Assembly: GCF_900106035.1 (NCBI RefSeq)
Contig: NZ_FNUC01000004.1
Location: forward strand, 744,001-808,000
Direction of reading: 5' to 3'
DNA length: 64,000 bases
Source: Jiangella alba
GTDB lineage: Bacteria > Actinomycetota > Actinomycetes > Jiangellales > Jiangellaceae
Shown: positions 26,386-34,464 of the stretch, piece after piece
Position numbering within the stretch: the first letter of the stretch is position 1
How the letters are laid out: each line of letters opens with the position of its first letter
Translations under genes and position numbers: made by a program
Notes under the pieces: model-generated
The model's input: the letters and a program-made list of their open reading frames with translations, nothing else
Told to the model about the DNA's origin: nothing
Database searches by the model: none

Positions 26386-26404
26386 GTAGGTAAGGCTAGC
26401 CTCT
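26386..26404 (+). promoter_or_regulatory. Iron box (DmdR/IdeR operator)
   Basis: GTAGGTAAGGCTAGCCTCT matches the 19-bp DtxR/IdeR consensus at 14 of 19 positions and contains the perfect palindrome AGGCTAGCCT. It ends 4 bp before the ATG of the first permease gene. TAAGGCT can double as the -10, giving a very short leader. Iron repression of the whole permease/ATPase operon is therefore likely. Confidence 0.82.
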
Positions 26405-26408
26405 GCTC

Positions 26409-27533
26409 ATGCCCGTTCCCGCCGTCGACCGGCCGCCCGAGCCGTCCGGCAGCGCCGCGACCGGCTCCGGCAGCGCCTCGCCGAACGGCTCCGCGACGAC
26501 CGACGACGCCGCGAGGGCGGCCGCCGGGCTGGTGCGCACGACCCGCGGCCGGCTGCTGTGGCTCGTCGTCTGCGCGGCCGTGCTGGCCGTGACCTGCCTG
26601 GCCAGCATCGCGATCGGCGCGAAGTACATCCCGCTGGACGAGGTCGTGCGCGCGCTGTTCGACTCCGGCGACGCGAACAACCAGGTCATCGTCGGGGACA
26701 TGCGGGTCAACCGGACGTTGCTCGGCGTGATCTGCGGCATCGCGCTCGGCCTCGCCGGAGCGCTCATGCAGGCGCTCACCCGCAACCCGCTGGCCGACCC
26801 CGGCATCCTCGGCGTCAACGCCGGCGCCGCCTTCGCCGTGGTGCTCGGCGTGACGCTGTTCGGCTCGATGAGCCTGTACGGCTACATCTGGTTCGCGTTC
26901 GGCGGCGCGGCGCTGGCCAGCGTCGTCGTGTATGCGCTGGCGTCGCTGGGACGGGGTCAGGCGTCGCCGGTGCGGCTGGCGCTGTCGGGCATCGCGCTGG
27001 CGGCCGTGCTGCTCGGGTTCACCCAGGCGATGGTGATCATGGACCCGGAGGTCCTCGACGTCTACCGGTTCTGGCAGGTCGGGTCGCTGGCCGGGCGCGA
27101 CGTCGAGACCGTCGGGTCGGTGCTGCCGTTCATCGTGGTCGGGGTGCTGCTCGCGCTGGGCCTGGCCCGGACGCTGGACGCGATGGCGCTCGGCGACGAC
27201 ACCGCCGCGGCGCTCGGGGTGAACGTGCTGCTGGCCCGCGTGATCGGCGTGCTGGCGGTGACGCTGCTGTGCGGCGCGGCGACGGCGGCGATGGGCCCGG
27301 TCGCGTTCGTCGGGCTGATCGTGCCGCACATCGTGCGCGCGTTCACTGGACCCGACCAACGCTGGATCCTGCCGTTCTGCCTGGTCGTCTCGCCGATCCT
27401 GCTGCTGGTGTCCGACATCGTCGGCCGGGTGGTGCTGTCGACGGGCGAGCTGCAGGTCGGCATCGTCACGACGGTCATCGGCGGGCCGGTGCTGATCGCG
27501 CTGGTGCGCCGCAAGCAGATGGTGGCGTCGTGA
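26409..27533 (+). CDS. Ferric-siderophore ABC permease, FecCD family (1)
   Basis: This 374-aa protein has a Ser/Ala-rich N-terminal tail and about nine to ten helices of the FecCD/BtuC fold. Family motifs include RVNRTLLGVICGIALGLAGALMQALTRNPLADPGILGVNAGAA and the cytoplasmic coupling helix LGDDTAAALGVNV. GPVAFVGLIVPHIVR near the C-terminus is diagnostic. It imports Fe-siderophore together with the next two genes. Its ATG lies 4 bp from an iron box. A substrate-binding protein gene is absent from the window. Confidence 0.94.
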   Translation: MPVPAVDRPPEPSGSAATGSGSASPNGSATTDDAARAAAGLVRTTRGRLLWLVVCAAVLAVTCLASIAIGAKYIPLDEVVRALFDSGDANNQVIVGDMRVNRTLLGVICGIALGLAGALMQALTRNPLADPGILGVNAGAAFAVVLGVTLFGSMSLYGYIWFAFGGAALASVVVYALASLGRGQASPVRLALSGIALAAVLLGFTQAMVIMDPEVLDVYRFWQVGSLAGRDVETVGSVLPFIVVGVLLALGLARTLDAMALGDDTAAALGVNVLLARVIGVLAVTLLCGAATAAMGPVAFVGLIVPHIVRAFTGPDQRWILPFCLVVSPILLLVSDIVGRVVLSTGELQVGIVTTVIGGPVLIALVRRKQMVAS

Positions 27534-28627
27534 CGGCCCCGGCCACGCCCGCGCGGACCCGGCGGTTCACCGTCGCACCGACCGACCTGTCGCCCACCGA
27601 CCACGTGCTGCGCGGACCGCGCGAGCTGTCCGTCCGGTTCGACCGCCGCGTCGTGCTGATGTGCGGGCTGCTCGTCGCGGTGCTGGTCGCGGTGTTCCTG
27701 ACGTCGCTGGCGGTCGGCGACTTCACCATCTCACCGGGCGACGTGGTCAGGACGCTGTTCGGGAACCCGCCGGACCCGCTGGCCGACTTCATCGTCAACG
27801 GCCGCCGGCTGCCGCGGGTGCTGGTCGCGTTCCTGGTCGGCGGCGCGCTGGGCGCGTCCGGCGCGGTGTTCCAGAGCCTGTCGCGCAACCCGCTGGGCAG
27901 CCCGGACGTCATCGGCTTCACGTCCGGCGCGTCGGCCGGCGCGGTGTTCGTGATCCTGGTGACGGGCGGCAGCATGCTGCAGGTCGCGGGCGGCGCCGTC
28001 ATCGGCGGACTGGTCACCGCGATCGCCGTCTACCTGCTGGCGTACAAGCGCGGCGTCCAGGGCTTCCGGCTGATCCTCGTCGGCATCGCGGCCGGCGCCA
28101 TGCTGACGTCGGCGGTCCACTACATGCTGATGCGCGCGGAGCTGATCCAGGCGGCCAGCGCGCAGGTCTGGCTCACCGGGTCGCTGAACACCCGCGCCTG
28201 GGACCACGTCATCGCCGTCGGCATCGGCGTCGCGCTGGTCGCGCCGATGCTCGCCGTCCTGTCGCGGCCGATGCGGCTGATCGAGATGGGCGACGAGGCC
28301 GCGACGGGGCTCGGCGTCAACGCCGAACGGACCCGGCTCGGCATGCTGATCGCCGCGACGGTGCTCGCCGCGATCGCCGTCGCGGCGGCCGGGCCGATCG
28401 CGTTCATCGCGCTGTCGGCGCCGCACCTGGCCCGGCGGCTGACGGGGGCGTCCGGCGCGGCGACCGGTGCGGCCGCGCTGATGGGCGCGGCGCTGCTGGG
28501 CGCCAGCGACCTCGTCGCCCAGTGGGTGCTGCCGACGCCGCTGCCGGTCGGTGTGGTGACGGTGTGTATCGGTGGTCTGTACCTCGTCTGGCTCCTCGCG
28601 CGGGAAGGGCGGCGCAACCATGTCTGA
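27530..28627 (+). CDS. Ferric-siderophore ABC permease, FecCD family (2)
   Basis: This 365-aa FecCD/FepG-like permease has RRLPRVLVAFLVGGALGASGAVFQSLSRNPLGSPDVIGFTSGA, the coupling-helix MGDEAATGLGVNAERTR, and GPIAFIALSAPHLARRL. The start is GTG 27530, overlapping the previous stop as GTGA. It should form the heterodimeric channel with the first permease. Confidence 0.94.
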   Translation: MTAPATPARTRRFTVAPTDLSPTDHVLRGPRELSVRFDRRVVLMCGLLVAVLVAVFLTSLAVGDFTISPGDVVRTLFGNPPDPLADFIVNGRRLPRVLVAFLVGGALGASGAVFQSLSRNPLGSPDVIGFTSGASAGAVFVILVTGGSMLQVAGGAVIGGLVTAIAVYLLAYKRGVQGFRLILVGIAAGAMLTSAVHYMLMRAELIQAASAQVWLTGSLNTRAWDHVIAVGIGVALVAPMLAVLSRPMRLIEMGDEAATGLGVNAERTRLGMLIAATVLAAIAVAAAGPIAFIALSAPHLARRLTGASGAATGAAALMGAALLGASDLVAQWVLPTPLPVGVVTVCIGGLYLVWLLAREGRRNHV

Positions 28628-29426
28628 ACCCCGGCTGCACGGGAACGACCTCACGCTCGCATACGACGAGCGGGTCATCTCCCGCGAGCTGTCCGTGTCG
28701 ATCCCGGACGGGTCGTTCACGGTGATCGTCGGGCCGAACGCGTGCGGCAAGTCGACGCTGCTGCGCGCGCTGGCCCGCATGCTCAAGCCGTCAGCCGGCG
28801 CCGTGCATCTGGACGGCCAGCTGATCACCCAGTACTCGACGAAGGAGGCGGCGCGCCGGCTCGGGCTGCTGCCGCAGTCGTCGATCGCGCCCGAGGGCAT
28901 CACCGTCGCCGATCTCGTGTCGCGCGGCCGGTACCCGCACCAGCGGCTGTTCCGGCAGTGGTCCGGCGCCGACACCGAGGCGGTGGCGGACGCGATGGCG
29001 AACACGGGCATCACCGACCTGCGGCACCGCCGGGTGGACGAGCTGTCCGGGGGGCAGCGGCAGCGGGTCTGGCTGGCGATGGTACTGGCGCAGCAGACGC
29101 CGATCCTGCTGCTGGACGAGCCGACGACGTTCCTCGACATCGCGCACCAGATCGAGGTGCTCGACCTCTGCCACGACCTGCACGTGTCGCACGGCCGCAC
29201 ACTGGTCGCCGTCCTGCACGACCTCAACCACGCCTGCCGCTACGCGACCCACCTGATCGCGATGCGCGACGGCGAGATCGTCGCCGAGGGCGCGCCGTCG
29301 GCCATCGTCGACGAGACGCTGGTGCGTGACGTGTTCGGGCTGGCCTGCCGCATCATCGACGACCCCGAGACCGGCACGCCGCTGGTCATCCCGGCCGCGA
29401 AGCAGCCGGTCGTCACCACGGCGTGA
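28620..29426 (+). CDS. Ferric-siderophore ABC ATPase (FecE/FepC type)
   Basis: This 268-aa protein has Walker A GPNACGKST, Q-loop LPQSSIAPEGITV, signature LSGGQRQRVW, Walker B ILLLDEPTTFLD and H-loop LHDLNHACRYA. The DIAHQIEVLDL segment is typical of FepC. ATG 28620 overlaps the permease stop by 8 bp. Its 3' end overlaps the convergent LysR gene by 14 bp. Confidence 0.95.
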   Translation: MSEPRLHGNDLTLAYDERVISRELSVSIPDGSFTVIVGPNACGKSTLLRALARMLKPSAGAVHLDGQLITQYSTKEAARRLGLLPQSSIAPEGITVADLVSRGRYPHQRLFRQWSGADTEAVADAMANTGITDLRHRRVDELSGGQRQRVWLAMVLAQQTPILLLDEPTTFLDIAHQIEVLDLCHDLHVSHGRTLVAVLHDLNHACRYATHLIAMRDGEIVAEGAPSAIVDETLVRDVFGLACRIIDDPETGTPLVIPAAKQPVVTTA

Positions 29427-30759
29427 ACTCGGCGGCCGCCTCGCGCAGCGCCGTCCGGAACGCCTGGACGGGGAGCGGGGCGGGCGAGCGGCCGTAGGTG
29501 GCGACGGCGACGGTGCGGCCGTCGCCGGGCAGCGGGTCGGCCCGGACGCCGGGATGACGGTTCGCCGTCAGCGCCAGCCCGGGCAGCGTGCTCACCCCGA
29601 GCCCGGCCGCGACCAGCGCCTGGACCGCCACGTAGTCGTCGGTCTCGAACGCGATGGCGGGCGTGAACCCGGCCCGCTCGCAGGACGCGACGAGGTGCGC
29701 GCGGCACCGCTCGCACCCGGCGATCCAGCGGGCGCCGGCGAACGCGGCGAGAGCGCCGGCGGGACCGGCGCGCGCGTCACCGGCCGGTGCGCCAGCGGCC
29801 GGCGCGTCACCGGCGGGATCGGCGCGCGCGAGTCTGTCGGTGCCCGCCCGTAGGGTGGGCACCCTCCCAGCCGGGCGGGGACCGAACTCCGCGTCATCGG
29901 CGCGCGCGGCGCCGGCCGGCACGTCACCAGCCGGCAAGTCATCGGCGAGCTCGGCGCGCGCGTCAGCGGCCGGCGCGTCACCGGCGACCGTGTCGCCCTC
30001 GAGCGCATCACCGGCCCGCAAGCCACCAGCCGGCGCGTCACCGGCCGGCGCGTCACCAGCGGCCGGCGCGCCAGCGGCGGGATCGGCGCGCGCGAGTCTG
30101 TCGGTGCCCGCCCGTAGGGTGGGCACCCTCCCAGCCGGGCGGCGACCGAACTCCGCGTCGCCGACGAGCGCATCACCGGCCGGCACGTCACCACCCAGCG
30201 CGTCATCGACGAGCTCAGCACCAGCAAGCTCGGCAGCGGCCGGGGTCACGAGGTAGAGCGGCTCGGTGAGCAGCGGCTCGACCGTCACGCCGCGTTCCTC
30301 CAGCGGGCCGTGTGCGAAGACGACCGCGACGTCGACGGCGCCGGTGCGCAGGGCCGTCATCGCGGCCGGCGGCTCGGCCTCGGTGAGCGCCAGCTCGACG
30401 TCCGGATGCGCGGCCGCGAACCGGGCCGCTGCCGCCGGAACCAGCGTGGCCAGCGCCGACGGGAACGCCGCCAGCCGGACCCGGCCGGTGCGCAGGCCCG
30501 CGTGCGCCGACAGCTCCGTCTCGGCCGCCTCGACCTGGCCCAGGATCTCCTCGGCCCGCCGCGCCAGCAGCTCGCCCGCCTCGGTGAGCCGCAGCCCGCG
30601 GCCGGCCCGCTGGGTCAGCGGCAGCCCCACCTCCGCCTCGAGCCGGGCGAGATGGTGACTGACGGAGGGCTGGGCGTAGTGCAGTGCGTCGGCGGCCGCC
30701 GTGACCGACCCCTCGCGGGCGACCGCCACCAGCACCCGCAACCGGGTCAGATCCAGCAT
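29413..30759 (-). CDS. LysR-family regulator with about 150-aa repeat insertion
   Basis: This 448-aa protein is about half as long again as a usual LysR (near 300). The HTH (residues 1-60, LRVLVAVAREGSVTAAADAL) and first effector half (to about 175) are normal. The second half resumes at about 336 (AAFAGARWIAGCERCRAHL, then VQALVAAGLGVSTLPG). Between them lie about 160 residues of APAGD-type pentapeptides with two copies of RPAGRVPTLRAGTD. The frame is intact. ATG 30759 starts the domain. It is divergent from the PLP dehydratase (73 bp), its probable target. Whether it still senses a ligand is doubtful. Confidence 0.9.
   Translation of the reverse strand: MLDLTRLRVLVAVAREGSVTAAADALHYAQPSVSHHLARLEAEVGLPLTQRAGRGLRLTEAGELLARRAEEILGQVEAAETELSAHAGLRTGRVRLAAFPSALATLVPAAAARFAAAHPDVELALTEAEPPAAMTALRTGAVDVAVVFAHGPLEERGVTVEPLLTEPLYLVTPAAAELAGAELVDDALGGDVPAGDALVGDAEFGRRPAGRVPTLRAGTDRLARADPAAGAPAAGDAPAGDAPAGGLRAGDALEGDTVAGDAPAADARAELADDLPAGDVPAGAARADDAEFGPRPAGRVPTLRAGTDRLARADPAGDAPAAGAPAGDARAGPAGALAAFAGARWIAGCERCRAHLVASCERAGFTPAIAFETDDYVAVQALVAAGLGVSTLPGLALTANRHPGVRADPLPGDGRTVAVATYGRSPAPLPVQAFRTALREAAAEFTPW
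29835..29880 (-). repeat. Dispersed palindromic element, copy 2 (inside LysR gene)
   Basis: Read on the minus strand the outer arms are CCCGCCCG and CGGGCGGG, with an inner AGGGTG/CACCCT hairpin and a CACCGACA tail. It encodes RPAGRVPTLRAGTD in the LysR frame. It lies inside a longer direct duplication shared with copy 3 (about 29815-29895 against 30079-30160). Confidence 0.88.
30099..30144 (-). repeat. Dispersed palindromic element, copy 3 (inside LysR gene)
   Basis: It is nearly identical to copy 2 (one difference in the first arm) and encodes the same peptide in the same frame. The flanks GGGATCGGCGCGCGCGAGTC and ACCGAACTCCGCGTC are shared with copy 2, so these two arose by local duplication. 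Confidence 0.88.
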
Positions 30760-30832
30760 GCATAGACGATATCGATGGAGACCGAGAAGACCGGCATTGG
30801 ACCTATGAGTCGTCGCGGGTGACGGTGGATGG

Positions 30833-31834
30833 ATGGAGCCACCCACCCTCGCCGACGTCCTGGACGCCCAGCGGCTGCTCGCCGCACACCTGCCGCCGAC
30901 ACCCACGTGGAACTATCCCGCGCTGGACGCGACGGCCGGCGCGACGGTGTTCGTCAAGCACGAGAACGCCCAGCCGACCGGCGCGTTCAAGGTGCGCGGA
31001 GGGATCACGCTGCTGTCGCGGCTGGACCCGGTGGTGCGCCGCCGCGGCGTCGTCGGGTACTCGACCGGCAACCACGCGCAGTCGCTGGCGTACGCGGCGC
31101 ACCTGTTCGGCGTCCCGTGCACCATCGTCATGCCGGAGCACCCCAACCCGGCCAAGGCCGACGCCGTGCGGCGGCTCGGCGCGGAACTGGTCGAGCACGG
31201 CGCGACCTTCGACGACGCCGCGCCGCACGCCCAGGCTCTGGCGGACGAGCGCGGGATGTGGCTGGTCAGCGCGGCGAACGATCCGGACATCATCGCCGGG
31301 GTCGCGACGGCGTACGCCGAGCTGTTCGCGCAGCAGCCGCACCTGGACGCCGTCGTCGTCCCGGTCGGGAGCGGCAGCGGCGCGGCGGCGGCCTGCCTGG
31401 TCGCGGCCGCGCTGGCGCCCGGGTGCGAGGTGATCGCGGTGCAGGCGGCGGACTCGCCGGCGGCGTACGAGTCCTGGCGCGACGGCGAGCTCCTGCGGCG
31501 GCCGAACCGGACCGCCGTCGAGGGACTGGCCACCGGATCCGGGTTCGCGCTGCCGCAGCAGGTGATGCGCGAGCGGCTCACCGACTTCGTGCTGGTCGAC
31601 GACGACCAGATCGCCGCGGCGCAGTGGTGCCTCATGCGCGACGCGCACACGCTGTCCGAGGGCGCCGGCGCGGCCGCGCTCGCGGCGGTGCTGGCCGACC
31701 CGGACCGGTTCGCCGGCCGTCGCGTCGCCGTCGTCTGCACCGGCGGCAACGCCAGCGAGGCGGAGATCCGGCGCAGCGCCGGGCTCGGCGAGGCAGCCGT
31801 GGCGCCGGCGCTCGCCCTCAGCCGGCGGTCGTGA
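30833..31834 (+). CDS. PLP-dependent threonine/serine dehydratase-like enzyme
   Basis: This 333-aa fold-type II PLP enzyme has the Schiff-base lysine (about K53) in HENAQPTGAFKVRGG, a substrate loop STGNHAQSLAYAAHL and a glycine-rich phosphate loop VPVGSGSGAAAACL. It resembles catabolic threonine dehydratase and EutB-type hydroxyectoine dehydratases. It lacks a regulatory ACT domain, so it is probably catabolic. It is divergent from LysR, which probably regulates it. Its 3' end overlaps the next convergent gene by 17 bp. Confidence 0.88.
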   Translation: MEPPTLADVLDAQRLLAAHLPPTPTWNYPALDATAGATVFVKHENAQPTGAFKVRGGITLLSRLDPVVRRRGVVGYSTGNHAQSLAYAAHLFGVPCTIVMPEHPNPAKADAVRRLGAELVEHGATFDDAAPHAQALADERGMWLVSAANDPDIIAGVATAYAELFAQQPHLDAVVVPVGSGSGAAAACLVAAALAPGCEVIAVQAADSPAAYESWRDGELLRRPNRTAVEGLATGSGFALPQQVMRERLTDFVLVDDDQIAAAQWCLMRDAHTLSEGAGAAALAAVLADPDRFAGRRVAVVCTGGNASEAEIRRSAGLGEAAVAPALALSRRS

Positions 31835-32579
31835 AGACGTCCGACGAGATCGTCTGGTTGCCGCTCTGCTCGATCGCCAGCACCTCCCAGCTGTACGCGG
31901 TGCCGGCCTTCAGGAATCCCGGAGGGACGTCCACGCTGGTGGCCGACGGCGGCATCATCACGTCCATCGTGGCCTCCGGCAGCGCGTCGAGCCCGGTGTT
32001 CTCGTCCACCACGATCACCTCGTACGCGATGATCGGGCTCCCGTTCGCCGGCCCGACCCGCTCCCAGGTCACGGTGGTGTCGGCCGGATCCTGCGGTCCG
32101 TCGCCCTCGGTCGGCGAGACCAACGTGGGCCCGTCGGGGAGGTCGTGGGTCAGCTCCGCCTCCCCGACCAGCCGCTCGCCGTCGATGCCCCGGCCGCGGA
32201 ACTCGTAGGTCCCCTCCGGGAAGCGGGCGAGCAGCTCGTCCAGGGGCAGGTCGGTGAACGGCGGCTCGCCGCTCTCCAGGAACAGCTCGGTGCCGCCCTG
32301 CCGGCCGAGGCTCCCCTTGGCCGTCGACGTGAAGATCCGCCGGCCGTGTGGGTCGAAGACCGACAGCCGGGCCCACGGGTCCTCGGCATCGCCGAAGACC
32401 TGGACGCCGCCGTCGCCGTCCGTGGAGTTGATCTCGAACTTCAGGCGCGCATCCTCCAGCTGCACGACCGGTGGTGCGCCCCGGGACGTCGACGCGGCGC
32501 CCCCATCGGCGAGTGCCGCACCGGCCAGGCCGCCCGCGGCCAGGACCGGCGCAAGTGCCGCCACCCATAGTCCTTTCAT
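31818..32579 (-). CDS. Secreted fibronectin-III-like protein, unknown
   Basis: This 253-aa protein has a signal peptide (MKGLWVAALAPVLAAGGLAGAALA). A beta-rich N-terminal domain with SVFDPHGRRIFTSTAKGSL and ELFLESGEPPF follows. The C-terminal FN3-like domain contains TTVTWERVGPANGSPIIAYEVIV and AGTAYSWEVLAIEQSGNQT. GGAGGAG precedes the ATG. It is monocistronic and divergent from the LytS-type kinase. No enzyme motif is seen. Confidence 0.8.
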   Translation of the reverse strand: MKGLWVAALAPVLAAGGLAGAALADGGAASTSRGAPPVVQLEDARLKFEINSTDGDGGVQVFGDAEDPWARLSVFDPHGRRIFTSTAKGSLGRQGGTELFLESGEPPFTDLPLDELLARFPEGTYEFRGRGIDGERLVGEAELTHDLPDGPTLVSPTEGDGPQDPADTTVTWERVGPANGSPIIAYEVIVVDENTGLDALPEATMDVMMPPSATSVDVPPGFLKAGTAYSWEVLAIEQSGNQTISSDVFTTAG

Positions 32580-32667
32580 GGCTCCTCCCTCATCCGTTGT
32601 CGTGAGGTCTCAGCCGTGACCCTAGGAAGCCGGTGCTGAAACAGGACTGAACGCTAGGGTCCGGTGC

Positions 32668-33849
32668 ATGGAGCAGCCGGTCATCGTCGTCGCCGTCGCG
32701 GTCGTCGCGGTGTCGCTGGCGGCCGTGCTGCTCACGCGGCTGGTCCGGTCACGGCTGGTGCTGGGCACCACCGAGGACCAGACGACGTACCGCATCCTGC
32801 ACACGACGAGCCTCGCCTCGCCGGAGCTGCGGGCCGGGCTGGCCGCGGGCGCCGACAAGGCCGTCCGGCATCTGCGCGAACTGCTGGCCACGCCCGCCAT
32901 GGCGCTCACCGACGGCGACGACGTCGTGACGTGGGACGGCGTGGGCGCGAACCAGCACGTGCACGACGTCCGGCGGCACGCGGCCCGCGCGCTGGACGGC
33001 GGCACCGACGTGCTGGGGCCGAACGTCGTCGAGTGCGACCGGGTCGACTGCCCCGTCCGGCACGCCGTCGCCGCCGCTCTGACGACGGACGAGCGGGTGG
33101 CCGGCGCGCTGATCGCGTACACCTCGGCGCGGCCGTCCGCCGGTCTCGTCCGCGCCGTCGAGGAGGTCGCCCGGTTCGTGTCCGGTCAGCTGGAACTGGC
33201 CGAGTTCGACCGCGAACGGGCCAAGCTGGCCGAGGCGGAGATCCGGGCGCTGCGGGCGCAGATCTCGCCGCACTTCATCTACAACGCGCTCGGCGCCATC
33301 GCGTCGTACGTCCGCACCGACCCCGAGCACGCCCGCGAGCTGCTGCTGGAGTTCGCCGACTTCACCCGGTACTCGTTCCGGCGGCACGGCGACTTCACGA
33401 CGCTGGCCGAGGAACTGCGCTCGATCGAGCGGTACCTGACGCTGGAGAAGGCGCGGTTCGGCGACCGGCTGTCGGTGACGCTGCGGGTCGCGCCCGAGGT
33501 GCTGCCCGTCGCCGTCCCGTTCCTGTGCCTGCAGCCGCTGGTCGAGAACGCCGTGCGGCACGGGCTGGAGGGCCGCGCCGACCCCGGGCACATCACGATC
33601 ATCGCCGAGGACGCCGGCAACGAGGCCCTGATCAGCATCGACGACGACGGCGTCGGCATGGACCCCGAGCTGGCCCGCGGCCTGCTCACCGGCGACGCCG
33701 GCGACCGCGTCGGCCTCGGCAACGTCGACGAACGGCTGCGCGCCGTCTTCGGCGACGAATACGGCCTGGTCATCGAGACCGCGCACGGCGCCGGGACGAA
33801 GGTCAGCCTGCGGGTGCCCAAGTACCGCCCCGGCGTGCACGCGACCTAG
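32668..33849 (+). CDS. LytS/YehU-type sensor histidine kinase
   Basis: This 393-aa protein has one N-terminal helix (VIVVAVAVVAVSLAAVLLTRLV). A GAF-like sensing region (residues about 60-180) contains CDRVDCPVRHAV. A His_kinase domain carries the phospho-His in IRALRAQISPHFIYNALGAI, and a HATPase (LVENAVRHGLEG, DDDGVGMD, VGLGNVDERL) follows. The cognate LytTR regulator lies 615 bp downstream, but a toxin-antitoxin pair sits between them. The DUF485-like and symporter genes beyond suggest it senses a carboxylate such as acetate or pyruvate. Confidence 0.92.
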   Translation: MEQPVIVVAVAVVAVSLAAVLLTRLVRSRLVLGTTEDQTTYRILHTTSLASPELRAGLAAGADKAVRHLRELLATPAMALTDGDDVVTWDGVGANQHVHDVRRHAARALDGGTDVLGPNVVECDRVDCPVRHAVAAALTTDERVAGALIAYTSARPSAGLVRAVEEVARFVSGQLELAEFDRERAKLAEAEIRALRAQISPHFIYNALGAIASYVRTDPEHARELLLEFADFTRYSFRRHGDFTTLAEELRSIERYLTLEKARFGDRLSVTLRVAPEVLPVAVPFLCLQPLVENAVRHGLEGRADPGHITIIAEDAGNEALISIDDDGVGMDPELARGLLTGDAGDRVGLGNVDERLRAVFGDEYGLVIETAHGAGTKVSLRVPKYRPGVHAT

Positions 33850-33885
33850 CTCCGGTGGACCAGCGCGCGTAGCTCGACGCAACAT

Positions 33886-34128
33886 ATGGACGTGACCGTT
33901 GAGGAGCGCCCCACGAGGGGCGAGATCTGGCAAGCTCGCATACCAGCCGACCTGGCTCGTGACGTCGAGAAGGATGCCGAGGTGCTCGGTCTGAAGGGTC
34001 GAAGCGAGATCGTCCGCGAAGCACTGAACCGGTGGCATCGGCAACCACTCGCACAACGCATGGCCGATGAGATCGCTGAGTACTACGGGGGCGAGCAACC
34101 CCCGCTGCCCGCCGGCCTGGACCGCTGA
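33886..34128 (+). CDS. Ribbon-helix-helix antitoxin-like protein
   Basis: This 80-aa protein has a predicted RHH segment (ARIPADLARDVEKDAEVLGLKGRSEIVREALNRW) and an acidic C-terminal tail (AEYYGGEQPPLPAGLDR) that could mask a toxin. Its stop overlaps the toxin ATG (TGATG). Base use is less GC-biased than in neighbours (for example CTCGCATACCAGCC), which hints at transfer. The N-terminus contains RGEIW, also found at the toxin start. Family assignment rests on pattern and context. Confidence 0.8.
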   Translation: MDVTVEERPTRGEIWQARIPADLARDVEKDAEVLGLKGRSEIVREALNRWHRQPLAQRMADEIAEYYGGEQPPLPAGLDR

Positions 34129-34454
34129 TGTCGGGCTGGCCGCCCGCGCGTGGTGAGATCTGGGACGCGGACATCGTCGAAGCCGGTGTGCTCCCCGCCG
34201 TCGTGCTCTCGGCCGCCGACCTCAACCAGCGACTCGGAGACCTCACGGTTGTCGTCATCACCGGCACTCCGGGCCCCGCAGTGACCCATGTCCCGCTCAA
34301 CAACCCAGGACTGACCGGCTCCCAGCCGTTCTATGCCGACGCGACCTATCTACGGCCGGTGACGAAGGAGCAGTTCATCGAACGGCGTGGACTGTGCTCG
34401 AAGGATGAGCTGATGCGCATCGGGAGCCTGGTCCGGGTGTACCTGGAGCTGTAA
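34128..34454 (+). CDS. PemK/MazF-type endoribonuclease toxin
   Basis: This 108-aa protein has RGEIWDADI at the N-terminus, the hallmark MazF/PemK start. PAVVLSAADLNQRLGDLTVVVIT and the conserved beta-strand region with PLNNPGLTGSQPFYADATYLRPVTKEQF follow. MazF toxins cleave mRNA at short motifs. It is coupled to the RHH antitoxin upstream. The pair occupies the space between the kinase and the response regulator of one two-component system. Confidence 0.87.
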   Translation: MSGWPPARGEIWDADIVEAGVLPAVVLSAADLNQRLGDLTVVVITGTPGPAVTHVPLNNPGLTGSQPFYADATYLRPVTKEQFIERRGLCSKDELMRIGSLVRVYLEL

Positions 34455-34464
34455 TCTCGCCGCC

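Noticed and set aside
26262-26393. ORF beginning MTLPARVGPTLRAGTD across the intergenic palindromic element
   Set aside because: It is the read-through of the element in its usual frame, followed by unrelated sequence; no ribosome site or homology is seen.
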